A DNA stretch of 64,000 nucleotides from positions 1 through 64,000 of the forward strand of contig JAAYVD010000005.1 in the NCBI GenBank assembly GCA_012517355.1, given 5' to 3'. The notes under the pieces were generated by a model that ran no database searches, was not told the origin of the DNA, and worked only from the letters and a program-made list of their open reading frames with translations. The position numbers were made by a program, and so were the translations under genes. Below are positions 41,804-50,684 of this stretch, piece after piece (position 1 is the stretch's first letter; the number at the start of each line of letters is the position of its first letter). This stretch comes from Candidatus Rifleibacteriota bacterium. Lineage in GTDB: Bacteria > Muiribacteriota > Ozemobacteria > Ozemobacterales > Ozemobacteraceae.

Positions 41804-44662
41804 TCAATTCACCTTTGGGAGCAATACGTAGGCACCCAGGATATCTACCGGGAGGACCGGCTTGATGTTCACGCGGCCTCTGGTTCGCGAGGCTTCACGC
41901 ACCCGCTCATGTGCCTTCAGCTGGGATTCTGCCCGAATCTTCGCGACCGCTTCCAGGGCATGCTGGAGCTTGGGAAGGGTGGGTAGCAGCAATCCGAGTT
42001 GCTGTTCTATTGCGGTAGGGAGAAGGTTCCGCTCTGGCCGCGCTGCCAGCAGGCGTTCACCATCCTCCGATTCGAGCCACTGGGGAGCATCGGCAGAGCC
42101 GGTGCAGGCCAGAGGCACGATCTCTTCGCAAAGGATGGTATCTCCATCAGCTCCGGCTGTCTGCAGATGATAGCGGAACCGGGTCAGGAGGAGGGTGGTC
42201 CGAAGGTTGATCGCCGAGGTAGAAATGATCCCGCAGCGGGAAGCAATCGGGTGCCCGTCCCGCGCCGCAGGGTCGAGTGCCTGGTCGAGAGTCCAGCTCG
42301 CCAACCCCTCCACGACGGGGCTGGTGCGGCCAAGATACATCTCACCTTCGCTCAAGGGGAGATCAAAACGCCCGGCGAACTTCTCATCCAGCCCGATGGC
42401 CTGTCGCAAAGCGCGAGGGGAGTCGTTTCCGAGATGAACCGTGACGGTTTGAGCTTTAGCCTGCAACGCCACCCCGGCAGCTTGGAACACAGAATGGAAG
42501 AACTGGGCAACATCCTCGCTCCGACCGATGGCTGAGCGAACCGCCTGCAACTCTGCCGCTACGACATCCGGACTGAGAGTGTGCTGGGCAAACCGGGATC
42601 GACTGACCTTTTCACGTTTGCAGGCGTCCTCCCATTCTGCATGCAGGGCCGTTTTCTTCGGTTGAATCTCATCGATGAAATCCAGTCGCAACTGTTTCGG
42701 GCCGACTTTCGCATTTTCCCGGAAGAGTGCGCCCTCAAACAACGCTTCGGCGATCTTTTCACTCGACCCGGGGACACCCACGGTCACTCCGAGATCACTT
42801 TTGATGGTCTTGTGCTTTCGGATCAGAACGTCAAGAATCACCCCGTCAATCGGATTGTCGGTTCCATAGTAGGTGATCACACGAATCTCGGGCCTCACCT
42901 GGCCGAACCGGTCGACGCGGCCTTCACGCTGTTCATGGCGGGTGGGATTCCATGCAAGATCGTAATGAATGACCGCGTTGAAATGCTGCTGAAGGTTGAT
43001 CCCTTCCGACAAACAGTCGGTGCAGACGAGGACAAACTGACCGGCGTCTGCGGTCAAGGCAGCGATCCGTTCTTCACGCTCGGCGGGTGGCAACAACCCC
43101 GTCACCGCTTCGATCCGGACTTTTTCGGGGAGGGCGTCGCGAAAACGCCGGGCCACGTATTCCGCGGTGTCGACAAAACGGCAGAAGACTACTGGTTGGA
43201 ACCCATCGCGGAGAAGACCCTTGATCTCGCGGAGGACGCCTTGAAGCTTGAGATCCTGCTCGACGGTCAGCGCTTCGGCACGGCGCGCAAACTCAAGGAG
43301 TTTTCGCCTGTTACTATCGGAACTGCTTTCGGTATCCGACCCGGGACTGAGATCAAGGGTGACGGTATCATCGTCATCCCCTTGGTCGAGAACGGTCCGC
43401 CGCCCGACTTCGTCGACATCTTCTTCCGCCTCGACCTGATCGGCGGCAGCTCGGCTCCGCAATGTTGCTGAGGCAGCGGCGGGGCTGGATGAAACGCAGC
43501 GCAGCAAGGCAAGAGCGGACCAGTATCGGACTCGGCGGCGGCGTTGTCCTTTTTCCTCTTCGTTCACATAGTCCCGGGCAAATTCGAGGATCTCGTCGAA
43601 GAGAGCCCGGTATTCCTTGCTGAGGGTGTAGGTCGCTTCCTTGTCCATACGGGTGGGAAAAGCTGTGTCGGTCTTCAGGTAATGGCGGATGTCCCCGCGG
43701 CGGCGTTGAACGAGATGTCGAGCCAGCTTCCGGCGAAGGCCATCGCGCTCGGCCCGATCGAGATCGGTTGGAAGATCGACAAATTCGGTGTCGAGGAGGC
43801 TCAAGAGCGAGCGAAAAGCTTCTTCGTTGCCGCTATGCGGAGTTGCCGTGACCAGAACCAGGTGCCGGGATTCATCGGCGGCAATTCTCCGAAGAAGGTC
43901 GAATCGTTGCTGCCGACCGCGCCCAACACCACCGGCCAGAGTGCAACCGTGCGCTTCATCGACGATAACGAACTCCGGGCACTTGATGACGAAGTCATCT
44001 GCACGCCGAACCGTCTTGATGAACTCGGTGGAGACGATGGTGAACCGGTGACGATCGAAAACCGACACCCCCACCGGCAGGTCGCGTTCGAGTCTCTGGA
44101 TGGTGCTGCTCAAGACCGGTTCCGCATCGATGTGAAATTTCTCGGCCAGCTCCCTCTGCCATTGCTCAGCCAGATGCGGGGGGCACAAAACCGTCATGCG
44201 CCGTATTTCTCCGCGATCAAGGAGCTCCCGGGCAATGACCGCGGCTTCGATGGTCTTCCCGATCCCGACATCATCGGCGATCAGGAGGCGCACGGGATCA
44301 AGCTTGAGCGCCAGCATCAATGGCACGAGTTGGTAAGGACGAGGTTCGGCAGCGATCCGGCCAAAGCTGCGAAAGGGACCTGCCGCGGCTCGTGTTGAAA
44401 GCCGAGCGGCCTCGCGAAGGAGGCGACCCGATGCAAAATCCCCGACGTCAGCCGGGGACGGGAAAGGAAACGTAGCGGATTGAACTGGCTCGATGGCAGG
44501 CATGATTCCGGTGACCTCTTCATCGAGACCGCCGACAGGCCGGACCATCAGGAGTTCAGGGTTCGAACCCGGGAGGACCACCCATTCACGCCCGCGAGCG
44601 TTGACCAAGGTTCCTGGTTGAGAAATGACGTTTGGTGTCATGGGGATGTTCTCCTGTCTCAA
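41804..44662 (-). CDS. SNF2-family helicase/translocase (DrmD-like)
   Basis: The 952-aa protein contains Walker A LLIADDVGIGKTIEAAVIA (~residue 131), DEAH-type Walker B FVIVDEAHGCTLAG (~234), motif III LVTATPHSGNEEAF, and helicase-C motifs VVFCRFVDTAEYVARRF and HEQREGRVDRFGQ (motif VI). An acidic, low-complexity linker (DQGDDDDTVTLDLSPGSDTE, residues ~404-450) separates the two RecA lobes. Class 1 DISARM encodes a comparable SNF2 protein, DrmD, next to its methylase. It overlaps the helicase gene by 4 bp. Confidence 0.9.
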   Translation of the reverse strand: MRQENIPMTPNVISQPGTLVNARGREWVVLPGSNPELLMVRPVGGLDEEVTGIMPAIEPVQSATFPFPSPADVGDFASGRLLREAARLSTRAAAGPFRSFGRIAAEPRPYQLVPLMLALKLDPVRLLIADDVGIGKTIEAAVIARELLDRGEIRRMTVLCPPHLAEQWQRELAEKFHIDAEPVLSSTIQRLERDLPVGVSVFDRHRFTIVSTEFIKTVRRADDFVIKCPEFVIVDEAHGCTLAGGVGRGRQQRFDLLRRIAADESRHLVLVTATPHSGNEEAFRSLLSLLDTEFVDLPTDLDRAERDGLRRKLARHLVQRRRGDIRHYLKTDTAFPTRMDKEATYTLSKEYRALFDEILEFARDYVNEEEKGQRRRRVRYWSALALLRCVSSSPAAASATLRSRAAADQVEAEEDVDEVGRRTVLDQGDDDDTVTLDLSPGSDTESSSDSNRRKLLEFARRAEALTVEQDLKLQGVLREIKGLLRDGFQPVVFCRFVDTAEYVARRFRDALPEKVRIEAVTGLLPPAEREERIAALTADAGQFVLVCTDCLSEGINLQQHFNAVIHYDLAWNPTRHEQREGRVDRFGQVRPEIRVITYYGTDNPIDGVILDVLIRKHKTIKSDLGVTVGVPGSSEKIAEALFEGALFRENAKVGPKQLRLDFIDEIQPKKTALHAEWEDACKREKVSRSRFAQHTLSPDVVAAELQAVRSAIGRSEDVAQFFHSVFQAAGVALQAKAQTVTVHLGNDSPRALRQAIGLDEKFAGRFDLPLSEGEMYLGRTSPVVEGLASWTLDQALDPAARDGHPIASRCGIISTSAINLRTTLLLTRFRYHLQTAGADGDTILCEEIVPLACTGSADAPQWLESEDGERLLAARPERNLLPTAIEQQLGLLLPTLPKLQHALEAVAKIRAESQLKAHERVREASRTRGRVNIKPVLPVDILGAYVLLPKVN

Positions 44663-47600
44663 TCGCTACCGGCTTTTTTCGAAGGGACGCCAAAAACATC
44701 GGGGTGACGACGGAAGATGTCACCCCAATCAGCTTGGTGGTGAAACCGGATGACGATGATGCCATTTTCCTGGAGCCGCCGGTTGATCTCCTCATCTGCT
44801 CGCATCTGGTCAGGTTCGTCATGGATGGGGCCATCGACATAGATTGCCACGCCATGCTCCTGATAGTAAAAATCGGGACGGGTGGAAAGGGCTTCAAGAT
44901 AATGCTGCCCATCGCTTGGAAGCCTTAGTTGGAAGGAATCCAGAAGGTCGAGCCACTTTTTTTCCAGATTGCTGTCGCATTTCTTCCTCAAAGCGATCAG
45001 TCGTTCGGCCCTTGACCCGGTTCCGCCTGAAGGGCGGCAAACCGATTTGGTCAGTGTCGCAAGCAGATCACGGATGAGGAACCGATCAAGATTCTTATGG
45101 TCAGGCTGATTGCCATAATCGAGGAGGCATTCGTAGCATGCCTTCCCGCAGGTCATGGCGGCCTGATCAGCCAAGGTATCCGGGTCGAAGTGGCAAATCT
45201 CCAGGGCGCGACGTGCCAACAGCGGAAGGATGTTGGGGTCTTCGGCCACCTGTCGCAGAACCCCCGCCCCGCCTTCGGATGCTTCGTAGAAGAGAATCTC
45301 CAGCCGGTCTTGGGCAGACGGCATAGGTTCGCAGGACAGTTCGCGAGGTTCGAGCTGGAAGTGCTTCTGGATCGCCTCTTTGAACGCGGCCTGGAGACAA
45401 GCCATTTCCGGGACCGGAAGCTTGGGTTCGAATTTCATCACCAGGGCGTTCTTGGTGTCCCGAACGTAGGGGACGACTCGCTGGAGGCGGCCTTGGGCCG
45501 TGGCATCCTCAGCATCGGTCTCATCAGCCTGATTGCTTGACCAGTATCCGCGTTCAAGGTCGAGGTTGAAACCTGGGGGTTGAGCCCCACGCTGGTTGGC
45601 CCACCCGAGATTGATGCGGAAGAGGTCGGTGGAATCACCGTAACTGATGTGAATTGCCGGAGTCTCATCGCAGAAAACTTCCGCGTCCTTCCGGTCGAGC
45701 TTCCCCCCGATTTCCGGGAAACGATAGGAGGTGACAAGCTTGTAGCCGAATCGCTGTCGTTCTTCCTCATCACAGGTTATTCGCTGTGCGAGCTTGAGGC
45801 TGACGTTTTGAAGATGAACAAGATTGTCGATCTGGGTTGGCCGTGCGAGGGGTTCACCGCAGCGATCACAGACCTCGGTGAGATTGGCCCCCTGTTCGAG
45901 GTGGGCGTAACCACAATGTGGGCAGCGTTTCATGGTGGCCGTGGCAAGGTCATGGGTGGCCTCGATGTCATCGCTTCCGAAATCGAGATTCACCTTGTAG
46001 ACCCGGTATCGGGCACCTTCGTGGTAGAGGAGAGCCCGGGGTCCGAACTCGGAGATGGCCAAGAAGCGGGGCCGTGAAACGAACTCATCCCGACCTTTGC
46101 GTTGTCGGCGACCGGGGATATACGCGGAAAGCGGGAGGCGCGGGAAGTTATACCCAGGCAGGAATCCTTCTGACGCAAAGTAGCGATAGGAGTAAAAGTC
46201 CCCCTCGTAGATTCCCTCTGCCTCAGTCAGGAGTCGGATTTGGCTTTCGGCCTGAGCCCGCAGCCGCCGGGAGTGATTTCGCTCGGGCTCTGGTCGGGAG
46301 TGGTCACCAATGATCCTATGATGAAGCTCTCTCTGACGGACAGCGGCCCTATAGAGAGCCCGCCAGCGATCACAGGCTGAATCGAATGATCGCTCGATCT
46401 GATCGAGGGTATCCTTGGCCCAGGTCGCATGATACCAGGTGGTCGTGTTCAGCTCCTTCTCGATGCCTTCCAGAAGTTGGGTCGCTTTGGAAAGGGCCGC
46501 TGCGCGATGGAAGGTGTTTCTCAATTCATGCAGCAGCATTTCCTTGATCGGTAGCGGGAGCTTCCCACTCGCCGGAGTAAGGTCGAGGGTCGCCGTCAGG
46601 GTCTTCCCCAGGTCGGGCTTGGCCACCTCCATCCAGATTGCGTGGATATGAGAGCGAACGAGATCCCGATTCCGGAGGTCGATGCGCGGCGGCGCAACCG
46701 CTCCTGCCACCATTTTTGTGGGCTCACGGAAGAAATACTGGTCATGAGGGCTGCGTCCGGCACAATAACTGAAGACCAGAGCAGGTTGTCCGCCTCGGCC
46801 AGCCCGGCCGCTCCGCTGTGCGTAGTTCGCGGGGGTCGGTGGGACGTTCCGGAGGTTGACGACGTTCAGTTGAGCGATGTCTACGCCGAGTTCCATCGTC
46901 GGGGAGCAGAACAAAAGGGGAAGGTCGCCGGTGCGAAAGCGGTCTTCGCGTTCGACACGGTCCTCGGAAGTTACCTGGGCGGTATGCTCGCGTGCCTCAA
47001 GGACACACTTGAGATCGACGAAGCGACGATAACATTCGACGAAATACCGGTTGACCTCTGGAAGAATCTCCCCAGCGTCGAGCAAACGGGTGCGATCAAC
47101 CGGGCGGACGACACCGTCGGCCGGTAACCATCGCAGCGCATCCGCATTGAGCTGGTAACCAGGATCGTCGGCGTTTCCCCGAACCTGCTCCACGATGCCA
47201 TACCGCTTCAGGGCCAGAAAGAGAAACCGGATGACCGAGTCCACTTCATCCCGACCAAAGGGCTGGCCCGCGGGCAAGTGAGTAGCCAGCGACCGCTTCA
47301 GGTATCTACCAAACGCTCCATAGGAGGAAAGGAAGGTGCCAGTTCGATCCCCGGGTCTTTTCGGCCTCGGGTAGGCCACAACGGCCTTTTCCAGACTGCG
47401 TGAATCTTCGAGATACCAGACAGTTTCTTCATCAAGCCGGGGTTTGGTTTGTTCGACGAGGTCGAGTTGCTTCTGAGGGTCAAGAACATCGACTTTGATG
47501 GCCAGGGACCTCCGGAGGACGTCGAGCAGGGTTGTCAGGACTTCTTCCCGGACTTCGGAGGGGCAAACGCGGAGCGGCTGTGGTGTTTCGATTGCCTGTT

Positions 47601-49935
47601 CCTGGCCACGCCCTGCCGTCACGGTGAAACCCGTTTCCCAGAGGGCCGCTTCCCCGAGCAGCCCGTCGTCGCCCTTCAATCCTTCGTATGCAAACGCCAG
47701 GAGACCGCAATCTTCGAGCCCTGGTGCCGTCACCCGCCACCCGCGCTGGAGATCCCGATACAGATAGTAATCAATGACCCGGCGAAGGGCGTCAATGGTG
47801 GCGGTCTTTGCTGGGCCGCGGACATCGGGATCAGCTGCATACTCGGCAAAATCGAGCTGCATGGCCTCGAAGACGTTCCGCGACAACTCCCCATGGGTCA
47901 GGCCGGTCGATCCTTTTGCCTGGGTTGCCTTATGCAGAGCAGATCGCAAGAGAGCCACCTGGGTGAAGTCGTTGAAATGGCCTGCCTGTAACGAAGCATC
48001 TTGCCGGTTGTCAGTAAAACTCAACAATTTGCGGGCTTCAGGCTTGAGATCGCGATCTCCCTGAAGCTCAATCAGGGCTCGGACGGCCAGGATCGTGGTC
48101 GCTGTGCTACGGTTATCGACACCAAGGGTGCCAAGCTTGGCCCGTTCAGACCTCTGACTCTTCGTGTAGGCCACGCCGCAGGACGGTTCCAAGCAGAAAA
48201 GGAAATTCCGCCGGATTAACGCGGCAGGTTGCCCGGCACCTTCGGAAACCAAGCACCCACCTGCATTCACAAACACCGGCTCTGGAAGATCATTGCGTGA
48301 ATCCAGTTTGACCCGTTCGACTCCCTGAGGAGTCGTTTCCTTCATGAATGCAGGGAGCCGTTCGAGAAGCGCCGGTCCATCGGTGCGGACCCACGGTGCG
48401 GATTCGGAAAGATACAGGTAGGCATCTCCACTACCGTCGTCATCTTCCCCTCGTCGATCTTCCCTGGGGACGAGGATCTGGCCATGTTCATCACTTGCAA
48501 CCGTGACCCTGTAGTATGCCATCCCACACTGACGACAGAAGACGATCGGGAAAAGGGGTTTGTCCGGTTCGCCCGGCTTCGTCACCTTTTTGGTCAACTC
48601 CAGGTGGCGGTCGGCCTCGGGCTCGATTGTGGCCCAGACCGTGTCACCGCGAGTAAAGAATTGATGAAGCCTGAAGGCAAAAATCGGGAACCGGCTCGAT
48701 GGGGACCGCCTGAGCTGTGAGCCATGCAGGAGGAACTGCCGTAGCACATCGGCACATTGCTTCGGATCGGTCGATGTCAGTTTTGCCAGCTCGGTTGCGG
48801 CACCATCTTCGCCGAAAAGGCGGCGCGGGGTTTGCCGTATCGGGCGCTCCGATCCATTTTCAGTCCTTACCCCGAAGGTAGATTCGATCCAGGAGGAAAG
48901 AGGATGCAATCGGAATTTCTCGTAATCGGCGGGTGGGGCTTCCCCTGACTTGATGCACCTACCCAAGGCTGAAACGGTTTCCGGGTTCAGGAGATCAACC
49001 TCCGGCGTTGCCCGCTCAAGGGACTCCCCGATAATCTGGCTGGTCTCGAAGGCGGTGCCAAAGAGCGTTTGGGCAACCTTGGCCACTTCGGCTTTCTGGT
49101 CTTCGGTCGACCCTGCACTGGCCATGGTTGCAGAAGTTCCTATGCAAATGATTTCCTGCCCCCCGAACGCCAGGCGGCATCGCCGAATGAGAAGCCCTAC
49201 GTCGGCTCCCTGGCGACCCCGATAGGTATGGAGTTCGTCGAAAACCAGGAACTTCACACCCTGGGCTGCCCGAACCAGATCACGATCCTCGCTGCGAGTC
49301 AGAAGAAGTTCGAGCATCATGTAGTTGGTCAGCAGGATATCGGGAGGATTCGACCGGATCTTCTCGCGCTCTTCACCCTTTTCCTGGCCGGTGTAACGGG
49401 CAAAACGGACAGGCTGACGGTCAGGGGGATACCCCTTCTTGATGAACTTCCCGAGCTCCTCGTCCTGGCTGTTTGCCAAGGCATTCATGGGGTAGACCAC
49501 GATCGCCTGGATTCCACGCCCCGAGCCCTTTTTCAGGATATGATCAACGATGGGTATGATGTAGGTGAGGCTCTTTCCCGACCCGGTGCCGCTGGTCAGG
49601 ACATACGACTTCCGTTCATCAACAGCCTTTACAATCGCCTCGCGCTGATGTTCGTGCAAGAAAAGCGGCTTGCCGAGAGGGTCCTGGTCGGACTTGTCGA
49701 TGCGAAAAATCTTGGCACACTCGGGATGAAGCTTCCCAGCCTTCGTGAGGTCATCAACAAGACCTCCTGGCCTGAACGTGGGGTTGAGCTGCAGGAGCGG
49801 CTCAGGCCAAAATGCACCCGCGTCCAGATCCTGTTCGACCCGCTTTTCAATCCGCGTGTCACGGATCTTGATAAAACTGCGGGTATAGCTCTTGTAGTCT
49901 TCAACAAGCCGATCTCGCAGATCAAAGACGTTCAT
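44659..49935 (-). CDS. Giant DEAD/DEAH helicase with DUF1998 and C-terminal nuclease-like domain (DruE / DrmA-DrmB-like)
   Basis: The 1758-aa protein starts at ATG 49935 after GGAGC; an upstream ATG at 50028 has no SD. Walker A is LTSGTGSGKSLTYI (~115), the DEAH-like box VFDELHTYRGRQG (~233) and motif VI YAQRSGRAGRGGQPALVFSY. A zinc ribbon CPHCGYAHL ... CDRCG lies near 1340. The DUF1998 region ends with CGKACYECLLDYGNQ (~1600). Residues ~1660-1758 resemble a DUF559/Vsr-type PD-(D/E)XK fold: RPDFYYQEHGVAIYVDGPIH, then EEINRRLQENGIIVIRF. Druantia DruE is a helicase-DUF1998 protein of similar size; DISARM splits the parts into DrmA and DrmB. It leads the six-gene operon. Confidence 0.88.
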   Translation of the reverse strand: MNVFDLRDRLVEDYKSYTRSFIKIRDTRIEKRVEQDLDAGAFWPEPLLQLNPTFRPGGLVDDLTKAGKLHPECAKIFRIDKSDQDPLGKPLFLHEHQREAIVKAVDERKSYVLTSGTGSGKSLTYIIPIVDHILKKGSGRGIQAIVVYPMNALANSQDEELGKFIKKGYPPDRQPVRFARYTGQEKGEEREKIRSNPPDILLTNYMMLELLLTRSEDRDLVRAAQGVKFLVFDELHTYRGRQGADVGLLIRRCRLAFGGQEIICIGTSATMASAGSTEDQKAEVAKVAQTLFGTAFETSQIIGESLERATPEVDLLNPETVSALGRCIKSGEAPPADYEKFRLHPLSSWIESTFGVRTENGSERPIRQTPRRLFGEDGAATELAKLTSTDPKQCADVLRQFLLHGSQLRRSPSSRFPIFAFRLHQFFTRGDTVWATIEPEADRHLELTKKVTKPGEPDKPLFPIVFCRQCGMAYYRVTVASDEHGQILVPREDRRGEDDDGSGDAYLYLSESAPWVRTDGPALLERLPAFMKETTPQGVERVKLDSRNDLPEPVFVNAGGCLVSEGAGQPAALIRRNFLFCLEPSCGVAYTKSQRSERAKLGTLGVDNRSTATTILAVRALIELQGDRDLKPEARKLLSFTDNRQDASLQAGHFNDFTQVALLRSALHKATQAKGSTGLTHGELSRNVFEAMQLDFAEYAADPDVRGPAKTATIDALRRVIDYYLYRDLQRGWRVTAPGLEDCGLLAFAYEGLKGDDGLLGEAALWETGFTVTAGRGQEQAIETPQPLRVCPSEVREEVLTTLLDVLRRSLAIKVDVLDPQKQLDLVEQTKPRLDEETVWYLEDSRSLEKAVVAYPRPKRPGDRTGTFLSSYGAFGRYLKRSLATHLPAGQPFGRDEVDSVIRFLFLALKRYGIVEQVRGNADDPGYQLNADALRWLPADGVVRPVDRTRLLDAGEILPEVNRYFVECYRRFVDLKCVLEAREHTAQVTSEDRVEREDRFRTGDLPLLFCSPTMELGVDIAQLNVVNLRNVPPTPANYAQRSGRAGRGGQPALVFSYCAGRSPHDQYFFREPTKMVAGAVAPPRIDLRNRDLVRSHIHAIWMEVAKPDLGKTLTATLDLTPASGKLPLPIKEMLLHELRNTFHRAAALSKATQLLEGIEKELNTTTWYHATWAKDTLDQIERSFDSACDRWRALYRAAVRQRELHHRIIGDHSRPEPERNHSRRLRAQAESQIRLLTEAEGIYEGDFYSYRYFASEGFLPGYNFPRLPLSAYIPGRRQRKGRDEFVSRPRFLAISEFGPRALLYHEGARYRVYKVNLDFGSDDIEATHDLATATMKRCPHCGYAHLEQGANLTEVCDRCGEPLARPTQIDNLVHLQNVSLKLAQRITCDEEERQRFGYKLVTSYRFPEIGGKLDRKDAEVFCDETPAIHISYGDSTDLFRINLGWANQRGAQPPGFNLDLERGYWSSNQADETDAEDATAQGRLQRVVPYVRDTKNALVMKFEPKLPVPEMACLQAAFKEAIQKHFQLEPRELSCEPMPSAQDRLEILFYEASEGGAGVLRQVAEDPNILPLLARRALEICHFDPDTLADQAAMTCGKACYECLLDYGNQPDHKNLDRFLIRDLLATLTKSVCRPSGGTGSRAERLIALRKKCDSNLEKKWLDLLDSFQLRLPSDGQHYLEALSTRPDFYYQEHGVAIYVDGPIHDEPDQMRADEEINRRLQENGIIVIRFHHQADWGDIFRRHPDVFGVPSKKAGSD

Positions 49936-50101
49936 GCTTTGCTCCAGAAAGTCAGGATGCCGCTGGGGTGATGCCAGCAGACGAGGCGAAGGAAGGACAG
50001 GCGTTTCTGGCCCAACACGGTTGAACAACGGCCAAGGGCGACCCCATGCGACCGTCTCGGCGCGTTTGCAGGAGGCAGACCTTTGATACTCGGCTTCTCA
50101 A

Positions 50102-50137
50102 ATGCACCTGTCCCCCCGAAATTGGGGACAGGTGCAT
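50102..50137. repeat. REP/RAYT-type palindromic hairpin
   Basis: A perfect 14-bp inverted repeat, ATGCACCTGTCCCC and GGGGACAGGTGCAT, with an 8-nt loop. Hairpins with this GGGGACAGGTGCA core are widespread interspersed repeats linked to REP-associated (Y1) transposases. It lies upstream of the defence operon. Confidence 0.65.
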
Positions 50138-50399
50138 GAGCAGGGACGGCAAGCCCCTCCCGGTGTTGTCTGGTATCTCGAAGAGGGTCCTTATGTCACG
50201 GGCTTGTATCTGGGACAAACTATTTTTGAATCGCCCGTATTTTTTTTCAGGCCGCCCCCGGAACTCGAACAAGGCCATGGTCTTCTCCCAGCCTCGATAG
50301 ATATCCGTGGATGATTAGGGACCATAGTAAACCTTGTTCGACCGTGCGACAACCCAAGAGCGTGGTGCAAACAGCTCGTAAAGGGTTTCACCTACAACC

Positions 50400-50600
50400 G
50401 GCGTGCCTGACCACCGCGTGCTTGGCTGGTGGCGATCACCTCGCAAACACAATCTCCTACATTGGCCAGGATTCGCGGTTCGGAAAACCGCTGCACGATG
50501 CGTATTCCAATGGAATCCGACCACCCATTCCGGAGAATTCCGACGGCGATTCCGAAGAAAGCGACCACTTTTGTTGGGGAAAATAGACCACTTTTCCCCG
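50400..50600. mobile_element. Possible IS21-family end remnant
   Basis: The stretch contains CCACCCATTCCGGAGAATTC, GGCGATTCCGAAG and two direct copies of GACCACTTTT (about 50,563 and 50,587) separated by GTTGGGGAAAATA. This arrangement resembles the repeated terminal sequences of IS21-type elements (istAB). No transposase frame remains. It is a recognition by eye only. Confidence 0.35.
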
Positions 50601-50643
50601 CCCGAGCGGGTTTCAGAAACCTCCCTTTTTCACCCGCTCGGGC
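50600..50643. repeat. Long GC hairpin after the ParB-like gene
   Basis: GCCCGAGCGGGT (50,600-50,611) pairs perfectly with ACCCGCTCGGGC (50,632-50,643), loop 20 nt. It lies 42 bp downstream of the ParB-like stop and may terminate or stabilise that transcript, although no T-run follows on the minus strand. Confidence 0.55.
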
Positions 50644-50684
50644 TTCCTAAATGGGCTCTGCCGAACCCCGGATCAACCGAACAA

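Larger units (their letters stand above)
49936..50684. other. 749-bp non-coding region between ParB-like gene and defence operon
   Basis: This gap contains the inverted repeat at 50,102-50,137, an IS21-end-like stretch (about 50,400-50,600) and the hairpin at 50,600-50,643. Short open frames here have no SD or recognisable features. I could not identify a clear promoter for the defence operon within the first 150 bp upstream of its start. Confidence 0.6.

Noticed and set aside
44659-49935. Assignment as plain Druantia type I-III or plain DISARM
   Set aside because: The helicase resembles DruE, but DruA-D, DruF-G and DruH are not visible; DrmC and separate DrmA/DrmB are also missing. Neither name fits the gene set.
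49936-50028. Upstream ATG (50028) as helicase start
   Set aside because: The extra 31 residues are Pro/Arg-rich without SD; ATG 49935 has GGAGC at good distance and starts a typical N-terminus.
50102-50643. CRISPR array
   Set aside because: Repeats here are isolated hairpins without regular spacing, and no Cas1/Cas2 gene exists in the window. The Cas4-like gene belongs to the ERF module.
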